Shown: positions 34,280 through 42,403 of the stretch, in pieces | Layout: every line of letters starts with the position of its first letter | How positions within the stretch are numbered: position 1 is the stretch's first letter | Source of the DNA: CAIKZZ01 sp035604595 | GTDB taxonomy: Bacteria; Pseudomonadota; Gammaproteobacteria; Steroidobacterales; Steroidobacteraceae | Assembly: GCA_035604595.1 (NCBI GenBank) | Contig: DATNIE010000009.1 | Location: forward strand, 1 to 48,626 | Reading direction: 5' to 3' | DNA length: 48,626 nucleotides | Program-made: the position numbers and the translations under genes | The notes under the pieces: generated by a model | What the model was told of the DNA's origin: nothing | Database searches by the model: none | Seen by the model: only the letters and a program-made list of their open reading frames with translations

Positions 34280-35389
34280 ATGAACGAGCGGGTCATCGTC
34301 GCGCTGTCGGGCGGCGTCGATTCGGCCGTCGCGGCGCTGCTGCTGCGCCGCGCGGGCCGCGACGTCGAGGCGCTGCACATGACGAACTGGGACCAGGACG
34401 AGGCCGGCTACTGCACCGCGGCCGCCGACTGGCAGGACGCGCGCCGGGTGGCCGACGAGCTCGGAATGCCGCTGCACCGCGTCAGCTTCGCCGCCGAGTA
34501 CCGCGAGCGCGTCTTCAGCCACTTCCTCGCCGACTACGCGGCGGGACTGACGCCGAATCCGGACATCCTGTGCAACCGCGAGGTCAAGTTCGGCGCCTGC
34601 CTCGACTACATGCGCCGCCTCGGCGGGCGCTGGCTCGCGACCGGCCATTACGCCCGGATCGCGACGACCGATGGCAGCCACCGGCTGCTGCGGGCCCGCG
34701 ACCGGGAAAAGGACCAGAGCTACTTCCTGCAGCAGATGCCGCGCGCGGCGCTCGGCGCGACGCTGTTTCCGCTCGGCGCCCTGACCAAGGGCGAGGTGCG
34801 CGATCTCGCGCGCCGCGCGGGGCTCCCGGTCCACGACCGGCCCGACAGCGCCGGCATCTGCTTCATCGGCGAGCGGCCGTTTCGCGCCTTCCTCGAGACC
34901 TACCTCAAGCCGCGGCCGGGCCCGATCGAGACCGCCACGGGCGAGCCACTCGGTCGCCACGACGGCCTGATGTACCACACGATCGGCCAGCGCCATGGCC
35001 TGCGCATCGGCGGGCACCGGCAGCACGCCGGGACTCCGTGGTACGTGGCGCGCAAGGACATTGCGCGCAACGCCCTGATCGTTGTCCAGGGGCACGATCA
35101 CCCGTTGCTCCGCGTCGCGGCACTGACGACCGGGCCCGTCGCGTGGCTCGCCGCCGAGCCCGCCGCGCGTCTCGAGTGCAGCGTGCAGGTGCGTCACCGC
35201 CAGACGCCTGTGCCGTGCCGGCTCGAGTGGAGCGCGGGCGGCGCGCGCGTCTCGCTCGCGACCGCGCTGTGCGCAGTGGCGCCCGGACAGCACGCCGCGT
35301 TCTACGTGGGCGAGGAGTGCCTCGGCGGCGGCGTGATCGTTGCTGCCGAGTCCGGGGCCGACGCGCGCGTCGAATCGTCGGCGGCCTGA
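34280..35389 (+). CDS. mnmA: tRNA 2-thiouridylase MnmA
   Basis: MnmA adds sulfur to U34 of tRNA-Lys, -Glu and -Gln. This 369-residue protein has the P-loop ALSGGVDSAVAALLL at residues 8-22, the conserved PNPDILCNREVKF with the first catalytic Cys, TGHYARI, KDQSYFL and the second Cys in GICFIGERPF. The length matches the family. The upstream region has a TATACT six bases before the ATG and no ribosome binding site. Confidence 0.96.
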   Translation: MNERVIVALSGGVDSAVAALLLRRAGRDVEALHMTNWDQDEAGYCTAAADWQDARRVADELGMPLHRVSFAAEYRERVFSHFLADYAAGLTPNPDILCNREVKFGACLDYMRRLGGRWLATGHYARIATTDGSHRLLRARDREKDQSYFLQQMPRAALGATLFPLGALTKGEVRDLARRAGLPVHDRPDSAGICFIGERPFRAFLETYLKPRPGPIETATGEPLGRHDGLMYHTIGQRHGLRIGGHRQHAGTPWYVARKDIARNALIVVQGHDHPLLRVAALTTGPVAWLAAEPAARLECSVQVRHRQTPVPCRLEWSAGGARVSLATALCAVAPGQHAAFYVGEECLGGGVIVAAESGADARVESSAA

Positions 35390-35433
35390 GCCGGCGACAG
35401 CCGCGCGGCGCCGCTCGGCGCGCCCGCACCCGC

Positions 35434-35460
35434 TATAATTACGGGGCCGCCGCCGGAGGA
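35434..35460 (+). promoter_or_regulatory. Candidate -10 box and ribosome binding site of acnA
   Basis: A perfect TATAAT (35434-35439) is followed by GGAGGA (35455-35460), three bases before the acnA ATG. No good -35 hexamer is seen 16-18 bp upstream of the TATAAT. acnA may therefore have its own promoter in the 74-bp gap after mnmA. Confidence 0.5.
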
Positions 35461-35463
35461 CCC

Positions 35464-38151
35464 ATGACCGACAGCTTCAAGACGCGCGCCACGCTCGAGG
35501 TGGCGGGCCGCAAATACCGCTACCACCGGCTGCCGGCGATCACCGGCCACGATCTCGGTCGCCTGCCCTACTCGCTCAGGATCCTGCTCGAGAACCTGCT
35601 GCGCTTCGAGGATGGCATCAACGTCACCAAAGGCGACATCGAGGCGCTGCTCCACTGGAACCCCTCGGCCGCGCCGTCCCACGAAATAGCGTTCACGCCG
35701 GCGCGCGTCGTGATGCAGGACTTCACAGGCGTGCCCTGCATCGTCGACCTCGCCGCGATGCGCGAGGCGATCGTCCGGCTCGGCGGGGATGCTTCGCGCG
35801 TCAATCCGCTCGCGCCGGCGGAGCTCGTGATCGACCACTCGGTGCAGGTCGATGCCTACGGCGGGCCGGACTCGCTGGCGAAGAACACCGCGATCGAGTT
35901 CGGCCGCAACGGCGAACGCTACGCTTTCCTGCGCTGGGGCCAGACGGCATTTCACAACCTCAAGGTCGTGCCGCCGAGCACCGGGATCGTGCACCAGGTG
36001 AACCTCGAGTACCTCGGCCGCGTGGTGTTCAGCAACGATGCGGGCGGGACAACCTGGGCGTACCCGGACACCCTCGTCGGCACCGACTCGCACACGACGA
36101 TGATCAACGCGCTCGGCGTCGTCGGCTGGGGCGTCGGCGGCATCGAGGCGGAAGCCGCGATGCTCGGCCAGCCCGTCACGATGCTGATCCCGCAGGTGAT
36201 CGGCTTCAAGCTGTCAGGGAGCCTTCCGCCCGGCACGACCGCCACCGATCTCGTGCTGACGATCACCGAGGCGCTGCGCAAGAAGGGCGTCGTCGACAAG
36301 TTCGTGGAGTTCTTCGGTGACGGCCTCAGCGGGCTGCCACTCGCCGACCGCGCCACGATCAGCAACATGTCGCCGGAGTTCGGCAGCACCATCGCGGTGT
36401 TCCCGATCGATGCGGAGACGATCCGCTACCTGCAGCTGACCGGCAGGTCTGCCGAGCAGGTGGCGCTGGTGGAGGCCTACGCCAAGGCGCAGGGCCTGTG
36501 GCGCACGCCCGAGACGCCTGCCGCAAAGTACAGCGACGTCGTCGAACTCGACCTGGCGACGGTGGAGCCCTCGCTCGCCGGACCCAAGCGCCCGCAGGAT
36601 CGCGTGCCGCTGACCAGGGCCAAGAGCGTGTCGCAGGCCGCCGTCGGCAAGGCCGCCGAGGAACGCGCCGCACGCAACCCATCCGCCAAGGGGCGGGCGC
36701 CGGTGGCCGCCGGCGGCTACGAGCTGAAGGACAACGCGGTACTGATCGCCGCCATCACGAGCTGCACCAACACCTCCAATCCCACCGTACTGGTCGCCGC
36801 GGGCCTGCTCGCGCGCAAGGCCCGCGCGCGCGGCCTCAAGTCGCGGCCGTGGGTCAAGACCTCGCTCGCACCCGGGTCCCGCGTCGTGACCGATTATCTT
36901 CACAAGGCCGGGCTGCTCGCGGACCTCGAGGCGGCCGGGTTCTACACGGTCGGTTATGGCTGCACCACCTGCATCGGCAACTCGGGGCCCTTGAAGCCGG
37001 AGATATCCGAGGCGGTCAAGGCCGGCGACATCACCGCGGCCGCAGTGCTGTCCGGCAACCGCAACTTCGAAGGCCGCGTGCACCCGGAAGTGAAGATGAA
37101 CTTCCTGGCCTCCCCGCCGCTGGTCGTGGCCTACGCCCTCGCCGGCAGCATGGATGTCGACCTGACGTCGGAGGCCCTCGGCACGGGCAGTGACGGGCGC
37201 CCCGTGTTCCTCAAGGACATCTGGCCGAGCCCGAGCGAGGTCGACACGACTGTGCGGCAGGCGGTCGATGCGGCGATGTTCAAGAAGAGCTACGCCGCGG
37301 TGTTCAAGGGCGATGAGCACTGGAACGCGATCAAAGTACCGGCCGGCGCGAGCTACGCGTGGGAGCCGACCTCGACCTACGTGCGCAATCCGCCGTACTT
37401 CGACGGCATGACGATGACCCCCCCGCCGGTGGCCGACATCCGCGATGCGCGCGTGCTGGCGCTGCTCGGTGATTCGGTCACGACCGATCACATCTCGCCC
37501 GCGGGCAACATCGCGAAGTCGAGCCCGGCCGCGCGCTACCTCGTCGGCCAGGGCGTGCAGCCGGCGGACTTCAACTCCTACGGCGCGCGCCGCGGCAACC
37601 ACGAAGTGATGATGCGCGGGACCTTCGCCAACATCCGGTTGCGGAACCTGCTGCTGCCGGGAACCGAAGGCGGCGTCTCGGTGCATATGCCGAGCGGCGC
37701 ACAGGCCTCGATCTACGATGTGGCGATGCGCTACCAGGCGGAGCACACGCCGCTCGTCGTGATCGCGGGCAAGGAGTATGGCACCGGCTCCTCGCGTGAC
37801 TGGGCCGCCAAGGGCACGATGCTGCTCGGCGTCAAGCTGGTGCTGGCCGAGAGCTTCGAGCGCATTCACCGGTCGAATCTGATCGGCATGGGAGTGCTGC
37901 CGCTACAGTTCGTCGACGGCGCTAGCGCGCAGTCGCTCGGCCTCACGGGCCGCGAGAGCTTCGAGGTTGTCGGACTCAACGGTGGCGCGGCCAAGGAGGT
38001 CAAGGTCGTCGCCACGGGCGAGGCCGGCAAGCAGACCGTGTTCGCGGCGCGGGTCCGGATCGACACGCCGAAGGAGCTCGACTATTACCGCCACGGCGGC
38101 ATCCTGCAGTACGTGCTCCGCAGCCTTGTCGGCAAGGGACAGGCAGCCTGA
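35464..38151 (+). CDS. acnA: Aconitate hydratase A
   Basis: AcnA converts citrate to isocitrate, feeding both the TCA cycle and the glyoxylate shunt encoded 9 kb away. This 895-residue protein has the three cysteines for its 4Fe-4S cluster at C434 (ITSCTNTSNP), C500 and C503 (YGCTTCIGNSGPL), and the swivel-domain motif GKEYGTGSSRDWAAKG. The start is fixed by GGAGGA three bases before the ATG; the frame continues upstream through mnmA but only as a shadow. Confidence 0.97.
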   Translation: MTDSFKTRATLEVAGRKYRYHRLPAITGHDLGRLPYSLRILLENLLRFEDGINVTKGDIEALLHWNPSAAPSHEIAFTPARVVMQDFTGVPCIVDLAAMREAIVRLGGDASRVNPLAPAELVIDHSVQVDAYGGPDSLAKNTAIEFGRNGERYAFLRWGQTAFHNLKVVPPSTGIVHQVNLEYLGRVVFSNDAGGTTWAYPDTLVGTDSHTTMINALGVVGWGVGGIEAEAAMLGQPVTMLIPQVIGFKLSGSLPPGTTATDLVLTITEALRKKGVVDKFVEFFGDGLSGLPLADRATISNMSPEFGSTIAVFPIDAETIRYLQLTGRSAEQVALVEAYAKAQGLWRTPETPAAKYSDVVELDLATVEPSLAGPKRPQDRVPLTRAKSVSQAAVGKAAEERAARNPSAKGRAPVAAGGYELKDNAVLIAAITSCTNTSNPTVLVAAGLLARKARARGLKSRPWVKTSLAPGSRVVTDYLHKAGLLADLEAAGFYTVGYGCTTCIGNSGPLKPEISEAVKAGDITAAAVLSGNRNFEGRVHPEVKMNFLASPPLVVAYALAGSMDVDLTSEALGTGSDGRPVFLKDIWPSPSEVDTTVRQAVDAAMFKKSYAAVFKGDEHWNAIKVPAGASYAWEPTSTYVRNPPYFDGMTMTPPPVADIRDARVLALLGDSVTTDHISPAGNIAKSSPAARYLVGQGVQPADFNSYGARRGNHEVMMRGTFANIRLRNLLLPGTEGGVSVHMPSGAQASIYDVAMRYQAEHTPLVVIAGKEYGTGSSRDWAAKGTMLLGVKLVLAESFERIHRSNLIGMGVLPLQFVDGASAQSLGLTGRESFEVVGLNGGAAKEVKVVATGEAGKQTVFAARVRIDTPKELDYYRHGGILQYVLRSLVGKGQAA

Positions 38152-38840
38152 CCGCGGTCGCCGCGCCCCCGGCCGGGACGCAGCGCGGCACTGCGCGCGC
38201 CGCCGCGGTGTTCGACCTTGACGGGACCATCACCCGTCGCGACACGTTGTTCTGCTACCTGCTGGGTGCGCTCCGCGCGCACCCGGCGCGCGTCTTGCGC
38301 CTGTGGGTCGTGCCGGGCGCGCTCGTGGCTTTCGCGTTCGATCGCGATCACGGGCGTTTCAAAGGCCGAGTGATCCGCGCGGCTCTGGGCGGCCTGTCGC
38401 GCGGGGAGATCGCCGGGCTGACCGGGCGCTTCCTCGACGGCGAGTGGCGACACCTCGTGAGGCCCGGTGCGGTCGCGGCACTCGAGCGGCACCGCCTGGC
38501 CGGCGATTATCTCGTGCTGCTGTCCGCGAGCACCGAGTGCTACGTGCCGGCGATCGGCGCGCGACTCGGCTTTGACGAGGTTGTGTGCACCGAACTTCGC
38601 TGGGACGGCGAGCGGCTCGACGGCGCACTCGCATCGCCGAACCGCCGGGGACCGGAAAAGACCCGCTGCATCGAACGGCTGACGGACGCCCATCCCGGCC
38701 TCTTGGTCACGGCCTACGCCGATGCCGCCTCCGATCTCGATCACCTGCGGCTGGTCGAGCACGGCGTGCTGGTCAATGGCTCGTGGCGCGCGCGGCGCGA
38801 GGCGCGCGCCGCGGGCCTGGCGTGCGTGGACTGGGACTGA
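38148..38840 (+). CDS. HAD-IB family phosphatase, probable CTG start
   Basis: This protein of about 230 residues has the HAD motifs FDLDGTITRRD (nucleophile D23, D25), LLSASTE (motif II), a lysine in RRGPEKTRC (motif III) and YADAASDLDHLRLV (motif IV). The insert fits the HAD-IB group of phosphoserine phosphatase-like enzymes; the substrate is unknown. No ATG, GTG or TTG precedes the first strand except a GTG at 38208, which would start the protein at VFDLDGT and clip the fold. A CTG at 38148 overlapping the acnA stop as CTGA, with AGGGACAGG upstream, gives a full-length protein. Confidence 0.82.
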   Translation: MTAVAAPPAGTQRGTARAAAVFDLDGTITRRDTLFCYLLGALRAHPARVLRLWVVPGALVAFAFDRDHGRFKGRVIRAALGGLSRGEIAGLTGRFLDGEWRHLVRPGAVAALERHRLAGDYLVLLSASTECYVPAIGARLGFDEVVCTELRWDGERLDGALASPNRRGPEKTRCIERLTDAHPGLLVTAYADAASDLDHLRLVEHGVLVNGSWRARREARAAGLACVDWD

Positions 38841-39124
38841 GCGCTGCACACGCGGGCTGGCAAGCGCGCGGCGTCACCGATGTAAAGTTATTATAAAACA
38901 TTGTATTAAGAATATAATCTCGAAGTGACTGTAGTCCGATCCACTGAGGCGACGTTGCGCGTCCGCAGCTGCGCGGCGGGATCCGCCGCGTCCCGCAGAG
39001 CCCTAGCGCGCTGGCCCATGAAATGTCCGCCTCCCCGGGCCGGTCTCATCCAGGGGGCCGGCGCCTGCGAATGGTTGTGAGGGCGGTCCGATCTCTGATC
39101 TAGTCCGTCCCGGGAGAGTGTCCG
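38841..39124. other. Intergenic region with an AT-rich island upstream of msrP
   Basis: No gene is visible. At 38884-38920 the sequence is strikingly AT-rich and contains a perfect TATAAT (38913-38918), with TTATAA 16 bp upstream as a weak -35. It would start a transcript with a 5' leader of about 200 bases before msrP. Confidence 0.4.
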
Positions 39125-40078
39125 ATGCTGGTGCGTCCACAGCCGGGTCCGAAGCCCTCCGAGGTCACGCCGCCCGAGGTGTATGCCGCACGGCGACGCT
39201 TCGTCACCGGCGCGCTCGGCCTTGCGGCGGCAAGCGTCGTACCGCCCGCGTTCGCGACCGCCGAGCCCGTGGGCCCGACCCTCGCCTTCCAGCGCAACGC
39301 CGCGCTCAGCACGACGGAGACGCCCAACTCCTGGGAGGACATCACGACGTACAACAACTACTACGAGTTCGGCACCGACAAGTCCGACCCCTCCGCGAAT
39401 GCGGGCGGGCTCCGGACCCGGCCGTGGTCGGTGACGGTCGCGGGGGAAGCCGAGGTCAAAGGCACGTTCGCGCTCGAGGACTTTCTGAAGCCGCACGCGC
39501 TCGAGGAGCGGATCTACCGGCTGCGCTGCGTGGAGGCGTGGTCGATGGTGATTCCGTGGGTCGGCGTGCCACTCGGCGAGGTGCTCAAGCGATTCCGGCC
39601 CACCTCGAAGGCCAAGTACGTCGCGTTCACGACGCTCGAGGATTCGCGCCAGATGCCCGGTCAGCGGTCGCGCGTGCTCGACTGGCCGTACGTCGAGGGC
39701 CTGCGGATCGACGAGGCGATGCATCCGCTCAGCCTGCTGGCGGTCGGCCTGTATGGCCGCGTGCTGCCGAACCAGAACGGAGCGCCGTTGCGGCTGATCG
39801 TGCCGTGGAAGTACGGGTTCAAAGGCATCAAGGCGATCGTCAGGATCAGCTTCACCGAACAGATGCCGCCGACCAGCTGGAATCGCGCCGCCCCCGACGA
39901 GTACGGCTTCTACGCCAACGTCAACCCGGCCGTCGACCATCCGCGCTGGAGCCAGAAGACCGAGCGCCACATCGGCAGCGGCCTGTTCGCGCCGCGGCGC
40001 CCGACGCTGCCGTTCAACGGGTACGCCGCGCAGGTCGCGAGCCTCTACACCGGGCTCGACCTCAAGAGGAACTTCTGA
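39125..40078 (+). CDS. msrP: Protein-methionine-sulfoxide reductase catalytic subunit MsrP
   Basis: MsrP is a periplasmic molybdopterin enzyme that reduces methionine sulfoxide in envelope proteins. This 317-residue precursor has a twin-arginine signal (ARRRFVTGALGLAAASVVPPAFA, residues 22-44 region) and the molybdenum-ligand cysteine C135 in YRLRCVEAWSMVIPW. Other family segments are NNYYEFGTDK and IVPWKYGFKGIKAI. A GGAGAG sequence precedes the ATG. msrQ follows with a stop-start overlap. Confidence 0.95.
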   Translation: MLVRPQPGPKPSEVTPPEVYAARRRFVTGALGLAAASVVPPAFATAEPVGPTLAFQRNAALSTTETPNSWEDITTYNNYYEFGTDKSDPSANAGGLRTRPWSVTVAGEAEVKGTFALEDFLKPHALEERIYRLRCVEAWSMVIPWVGVPLGEVLKRFRPTSKAKYVAFTTLEDSRQMPGQRSRVLDWPYVEGLRIDEAMHPLSLLAVGLYGRVLPNQNGAPLRLIVPWKYGFKGIKAIVRISFTEQMPPTSWNRAAPDEYGFYANVNPAVDHPRWSQKTERHIGSGLFAPRRPTLPFNGYAAQVASLYTGLDLKRNF

Positions 40079-40719
40079 CTCGCGCCGGCCTGCTCCGCTG
40101 GATCGCAAAGCCTGCGGTGTTCGTACTTGCGCTCGCGCCGCTCGCGAGCCTCGTGGTGCGTGCCTTCGGCGTCTTTGGCACGGGACTCGGCGCCAACCCG
40201 ATCGCGATGGTGACCGACACCCTCGGGCTGTGGGGGCTGCGCCTGCTGCTCGTGACGCTCTCGCTGACGCCGCTGCGGCACGCAACCGGGTCGAGCGACT
40301 GGCTGCGGTTCCGGCGGATGCTGGGGCTGTTCGCGTTCTGCTACCTGTTGTTGCATTTCACGATGTACGTGGCGGTGGACCAGAGCTTCAACGTCGGGAT
40401 CCTGGTCGAGGACCTGATGCGCCGGCCATGGATCACGCTTGGGTTCACGGCCCTGCTGCTGCTGGTGCCGCTCGCACTGACCTCGACGCGCGCCGCGATG
40501 CGCCGGCTCGGACGCCGCTGGCAGCAGCTGCACTACGCGATCTATCCCGCGGCGCTGCTGGGCTGCTGGCACTATTACTGGCAGGTCAAGCGCGATGTCC
40601 GCAGCCCGCTGCTGTACGCGGCGATCTTCGCGGTACTGATGGCCGCGCGCATCTGGCGCAAGCGCGCGGCGCTCGCGCAGCGGCTCACCGCCACGAGCGC
40701 CGCACACGAGGCGCGCTGA
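40075..40719 (+). CDS. msrQ: MsrQ heme-binding membrane subunit, probable CTG start
   Basis: MsrQ passes electrons from the respiratory chain to MsrP. This protein of about 214 residues has six membrane helices of the ferric-reductase-like fold and conserved histidines (LLLHFTMYV, QQLHYAIYPAALLGCWHYYW). There is no ATG, GTG or TTG at a suitable place. A CTG at 40075 overlaps the msrP stop as CTGA and has AAGAGGA a few bases upstream. The next in-frame GTG, at about 40111, would remove the conserved LRWIAKPA lead-in to the first helix. Confidence 0.9.
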   Translation: MTRAGLLRWIAKPAVFVLALAPLASLVVRAFGVFGTGLGANPIAMVTDTLGLWGLRLLLVTLSLTPLRHATGSSDWLRFRRMLGLFAFCYLLLHFTMYVAVDQSFNVGILVEDLMRRPWITLGFTALLLLVPLALTSTRAAMRRLGRRWQQLHYAIYPAALLGCWHYYWQVKRDVRSPLLYAAIFAVLMAARIWRKRAALAQRLTATSAAHEAR

Positions 40720-40751
40720 GGCACGGGTTGGGCGGCGCGCTGGGGGCCCGC

Positions 40752-41648
40752 CTACATCGAGGTCCGTGCCGACCACAGCTCCGGGAAGAACCGCAGCTCC
40801 AGAGCCTTCGCCAGGTAGGCGACGCCGCTGGTGCCGCCCGTACCGCGCTTGTAGCCGATGATCCGCTCCACCGTCTTCATGTGCGCGAAGCGCCACAGCT
40901 GGAAGCGGTGGTCGAGATCCACCAGCTTCTCGGCGAGCTCATAGAGGTCCCAGTGCGTCTCGACGCTGTGGTACACGGCGAGCCAGGCGGCCGTCACCTG
41001 CTTGTGGGGCACGTACGGGGCGGCGAAGTCGCGGTCCAGGTGGTCGTTCGGAATCTCGAATCCGCGCCGCGACAGCAGCCGCAGGCTCTCGTCGTACAGG
41101 CTCGGTGCCTCGAGCGCGCGCGTCAGCTCCGCGTAGCGCGCCGGGTCGGCGCGATGCACGGCGATCATGTCGCGGTTCTTGTTGCCGATCAGGAACTCGA
41201 GCAGCCTGTATTGCACCGACTGAAAGCCGGAGGACCGCCCGAGGTGGTTGCGAAAGCTCGAGTAATCGAACGGCGTCAGCGTTGCGAGCACGTCCCAGGA
41301 ATGCACCAGCTGCGTCTGGATGTGGCCGATCCGCGCCAGCATCTTGAAGCAGGGCGCGAGATCGTCGCGCTGGATGCAGCCGATCGCGGCCCGCAGCTCG
41401 TGCAGGCACAGCTTCATCCACAGCTCGCTCGTCTGGTGGACGATGATGAACAGCATCTCGTCGTGCTCGGTCGAGCGCGGGTGCTGGGCACCCAGCAGGC
41501 GCTCGAGGTCGAGGTAGCCGCCATAGCTCTGCTCGGCCGGCAGGTCCCAGAACACCAGCTCGTCGGATACGTCGACCCGTACCGGCTGCTGCGAGTCGGC
41601 GGGGCTGTCGGCAGGCCGGTCGGTGGTTGGCGGGCGCTTGTCGTGCAT
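40752..41648 (-). CDS. kynA: Tryptophan 2,3-dioxygenase
   Basis: KynA opens the indole ring of tryptophan to N-formylkynurenine, the first step of the kynurenine pathway. This 298-residue heme protein has family segments SYGGYLDLERLL, DEMLFIIVHQTSELWMKL, SSGFQSVQYRLLE and RFAHMKTVERIIGYKRGTGG. The ATG at 41648 lies eight bases after the YgjP-like gene. No kynB or kynU is in the window. Confidence 0.96.
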   Translation of the reverse strand: MHDKRPPTTDRPADSPADSQQPVRVDVSDELVFWDLPAEQSYGGYLDLERLLGAQHPRSTEHDEMLFIIVHQTSELWMKLCLHELRAAIGCIQRDDLAPCFKMLARIGHIQTQLVHSWDVLATLTPFDYSSFRNHLGRSSGFQSVQYRLLEFLIGNKNRDMIAVHRADPARYAELTRALEAPSLYDESLRLLSRRGFEIPNDHLDRDFAAPYVPHKQVTAAWLAVYHSVETHWDLYELAEKLVDLDHRFQLWRFAHMKTVERIIGYKRGTGGTSGVAYLAKALELRFFPELWSARTSM

Positions 41649-41656
41649 GCAAACTC

Positions 41657-42403
41657 CTAGGCGTAGACCCAGTCCGGCACGTGCTGCCAGCCGCGCGTCA
41701 GCGCCCTGTCGAATGCCCGGTACTCGGGCTCGCACTCGGCAACGAGCTTCCAGAAACGGTCGGAATGATTCATGTGCCGCGTGTGGCAGAGCTCGTGCAG
41801 CATCAGGTAGCGCGCGACCGCCGGTGGCTGGAACAGCAGCGACACGTTGAGGCTGATCGTGCCGGTGCGCGAGCAGCTGCCCCAGCGCGTCTGCTGGCGC
41901 CTGAGCTGCAGGCGCGCGAACTCAAAGCCGTACTCCGTCGCGAGCCGCGCGAGCCAGGGCTCGAACGCGGCCCGGGCGGTGTGGGTGAGCCAGGCCCGAA
42001 GTGCGGCGCGCGCACGCGGCGTTGCAGCGGGGTCTCCGTAGACCTCGAGGCCACGCACGGCGACAACGCGCCAGCCCAATCGCGCACGCGGGACGTAGCG
42101 CACCTGCCAGGTCTCGGCGAGCGCCTGCAGCTCAACCTCGGACGGCAGTAACTGCTCCAGCCGGCGATGCATCGCCAACTCCCGAACCCGCGCGTCGATC
42201 CACGGCCGGTGCCGGGTGACGAAGCGCTCGACGGCAGCCGGGCGCGTGCCGCGGGGAACTGTGACCTCGACCCGGCCGCCCGGGTAGACGCGCACCGTCA
42301 GCCGGCGGCTGCGCGCGCTGACCCGGACGCCGATCTCCGAGGTGAGGCGCTGCGCATCGAACAGCGGCAGCTGGTTGAGCCGCGCCGGCATCGCCCCGCT
42401 CAC
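41657..42403 (-). CDS. YgjP-like zinc metallopeptidase
   Basis: This protein of about 248 residues belongs to the YgjP/WLM-like group. The N-terminal half is beta-rich (RRLTVRVYPGGRVEVTVPRG), followed by RRQQTRWGSCSRTGTISLN and the zinc site LHELCHTRHMNHSDRFW with H203, E204, H207 and H213. The physiological substrate of this family is not established. Its ATG overlaps the FadH-like gene's stop by four bases; the fourth codon after is an alternative Met. Confidence 0.9.
   Translation of the reverse strand: MSGAMPARLNQLPLFDAQRLTSEIGVRVSARSRRLTVRVYPGGRVEVTVPRGTRPAAVERFVTRHRPWIDARVRELAMHRRLEQLLPSEVELQALAETWQVRYVPRARLGWRVVAVRGLEVYGDPAATPRARAALRAWLTHTARAAFEPWLARLATEYGFEFARLQLRRQQTRWGSCSRTGTISLNVSLLFQPPAVARYLMLHELCHTRHMNHSDRFWKLVAECEPEYRAFDRALTRGWQHVPDWVYA

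Noticed and set aside
34570..35463. An N-terminal extension of acnA by almost 300 residues
   Set aside because: It lies within mnmA in another frame; GGAGGA and the ATG at 35464 give the normal aconitase start.
36214..37869. A 551-codon minus-strand frame inside acnA
   Set aside because: It is antisense to aconitase with its complete cysteine motifs; composition is typical of a shadow frame.
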